The notes under the pieces are model-generated. The model had not been told where the DNA came from and made no database searches. It saw only the letters and a list, made by a program, of their open reading frames with translations. From positions 372,001-436,000 of the forward strand of contig JACKAO010000002.1 of NCBI GenBank assembly GCA_020635035.1: 64,000 nt of DNA, in the 5' to 3' direction. The stretch is from Calditrichia bacterium (lineage in GTDB: Bacteria; Calditrichota; Calditrichia; Calditrichales; J004). The translations under genes and the position numbers were made by a program. Below, one piece after another: positions 62,675 to 64,000 of the stretch (position 1 is its first letter; each line of letters opens with the position of its first letter).

Positions 62675-64000
62675 ATGAAACTGAAAATATTTTTAACGGC
62701 ATTCATATTCGGATCGGCAATTGCTTTTGGACAAAATGCACAGGAAGCCGTTGAGCTTATAGAAAATGAACAGGGTTTTGGAATCAGGGCAGCCGGAATG
62801 GGCAATGCGTATACAGCCGTTGCAGATGATTATTCTGCAATTTATTGGAATCCGGCCGGATTAGCACAATTAGATTATGGCCAGATATACGGTTCTTTAT
62901 ATCATAACGACTATGAAAATTCAACCGGCTATTTTAATTCTTCCATCTCTGATAATCGTACTTTTACCAAATTGCAAAGTCTGGGAATTGCCTATCCTTT
63001 CCCTGTTCGCAGGGGTAGTTTTGTCATTGGTTTTGGCTATCAAAAAATAAATAATCTGGATGGTTTTGCTGAATTTGGAGGATTCAGCACAAAAGATAAT
63101 TTCTTCCAGGTAGGCGATGAAATTGTCTTTAACAAAAACATTCAGCAAGATTATTCTATTTATAACGATGGTGGAATAGATCAATGGTCATTTGCTGCTG
63201 CAATTGATTTGTCACCAAATTTTTCTGCCGGACTTTCCTTAAATTTTATAGATGGAGACAAAACGTATACTCTGGATTATCTGCAAAGCGATGACAATAA
63301 TAATTATCAGACTTTTCCTGATGATTTCAGCAGCTATGATTATTATCAGCGTATTTTGACAAATTATTCAGGATTTAATGCTGAGCTTGGCGGGCTTTTT
63401 AAACTCTCAAAAAACATGCGTTTTGGTGCGTCCATAACATTTCCGCAGACAATGACAATTGAAGAGGAATGGTCTGAAAGCTATACGCTGACTTTTGATG
63501 ACGGATTTACAAGTGATTCTACAGTTTCGGGTTCTTATGATTATGAGTTGGAATTACCATTTAAATTCAGTGCAGGACTTAGTTATGAAAATGAAATGTT
63601 AACGATCAGCAGTGCTATTGATTACAGGGACTGGTCGCAATTAAAATTTTCAGTACCTTCAAACAGGAATCCGGATGATTATGATGAACTTTTGTCAGAA
63701 AATACAATAATTCGTGATAAATACAGGGGTGTTTTATCGTATTCTTTTGGTGGAGAATTCAGAGTCCCCAGAACAGGGTTAATGTTAAGAGGCGGCTTTA
63801 AGAATGTACCTTCTGCCGAGAAAAACTTAAGCAGTGATTTTGACAGAAAGTTTTACAGTATTGGAGTTGGTTACGCAGTTGATAAACGGACAACTCTTGA
63901 TTTTGCATATACATTGGGTGAGTGGAAACGAAATTTTGACTATGCCTATAGTTCTGACACAGTTAGCGAAGAAATAAAATCACAAATATTTTTGTTTGGA
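62675..64000 (+). CDS. OmpP1/FadL-like outer-membrane protein, cut at window end
   Basis: The first 442 residues are visible; no stop occurs before 64000. A signal peptide (MKLKIFLTAFIFGSAIAFG) is followed by GFGIRAAGMGNAYTAVADDY and AIYWNPAGLAQ, the FadL-type N-terminus, and then barrel strands. Start ATG 62675 has AAAGGAAC upstream. It lies 11 bases after the lipoprotein stop, so it shares the sigma-54 promoter. It probably transports a hydrophobic compound. Confidence 0.88.
   Translation, partial: MKLKIFLTAFIFGSAIAFGQNAQEAVELIENEQGFGIRAAGMGNAYTAVADDYSAIYWNPAGLAQLDYGQIYGSLYHNDYENSTGYFNSSISDNRTFTKLQSLGIAYPFPVRRGSFVIGFGYQKINNLDGFAEFGGFSTKDNFFQVGDEIVFNKNIQQDYSIYNDGGIDQWSFAAAIDLSPNFSAGLSLNFIDGDKTYTLDYLQSDDNNNYQTFPDDFSSYDYYQRILTNYSGFNAELGGLFKLSKNMRFGASITFPQTMTIEEEWSESYTLTFDDGFTSDSTVSGSYDYELELPFKFSAGLSYENEMLTISSAIDYRDWSQLKFSVPSNRNPDDYDELLSENTIIRDKYRGVLSYSFGGEFRVPRTGLMLRGGFKNVPSAEKNLSSDFDRKFYSIGVGYAVDKRTTLDFAYTLGEWKRNFDYAYSSDTVSEEIKSQIFLFG

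Noticed and set aside
1..64000. CRISPR arrays, transposases or phage genes
   Set aside because: No array-like spaced repeats and no proteins with transposase, integrase or capsid motifs were seen anywhere in the window.

Overview
The window is AT-rich bacterial DNA packed with genes on both strands. Several traits point to the FCB superphylum, with Calditrichota, Ignavibacteriota, KSB1 or Marinimicrobia-like lineages the best matches. Four secreted proteins end in YPNPFN-type sorting or FlgD-like tails. There are GWxTD-domain proteins, DUF5666, DUF5777, DUF2911 and DUF5683 proteins, FadL/OmpP1 porins, and many signal peptides and lipoboxes typical of a Gram-negative envelope. The species cannot be fixed from the sequence alone. 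No phage, transposase, integrase or CRISPR array was seen.

Layout. 1-500: tRNA-Asp with promoter and terminator, then a decayed FlgD-type tail. 0.5-6.6 kb: a signalling operon (lipoprotein, GAF-sigma54 activator, Ser/Thr kinase with PEGA domains, kelch protein, DUF5683 protein). 6.8-14.2 kb, minus strand: thioredoxin, a seven-repeat DUF5666 protein, and a cluster of DUF2892, two CX4CH lipoproteins, a five-repeat secreted protein, YceI and DUF5777. 14.4-15.1 kb: a decayed second copy of the tRNA-Asp/terminator/tail unit, then tRNA-Trp. 15.2-22.3 kb: b561-like protein plus YceI, an LTA-synthase-like sulfatase, beta-mannosidase and a BAHD-like acyltransferase. 22.3-33.6 kb: TPR proteins, EEP hydrolase, HIT protein, DUF1905/YdeI, two GWxTD proteins, TonB-like protein and DUF2207. 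33.6-39.7 kb, minus strand: patatin, beta-lactamase-like lipoprotein, EamA exporter, SDR, DUF2911 and aldehyde dehydrogenase. 39.9-44.9 kb: three POT/MFS transporters with a PAP2 phosphatase among them. 44.9-51 kb: FadL porin, beta-propeller glycosidase-like protein, MoaC-MoaB fusion, MoeA and secreted endonuclease I. 51-56.2 kb: prkA, yhbH (DUF444), spoVR and a fourth unknown gene in one operon. 56.4-64 kb: a hybrid VCBS/ASPIC-UnbV histidine kinase, its NtrC-type regulator, a Tyr/Asp- and Ser/Arg-rich lipoprotein and a FadL-like porin cut by the window end.

The most interesting thread is sigma-54 control. Two sigma-54 activators are encoded here, and four intergenic regions carry -24/-12-like elements, each with a dyad-symmetric candidate activator site about 70-110 bases upstream. 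Two of these promoters (DUF5666 gene; DUF2892/cytochrome/YceI/DUF5777 operon) share the same operator, placed 95.5 and 106.5 bases from the -24 GG, a difference of one helical turn. They therefore look like one regulon. A third sits directly behind the kinase/NtrC pair and in front of the Tyr/Asp-rich lipoprotein. A second thread is the roughly 300-base tRNA-Asp unit found at both ends of a 14.3-kb segment.
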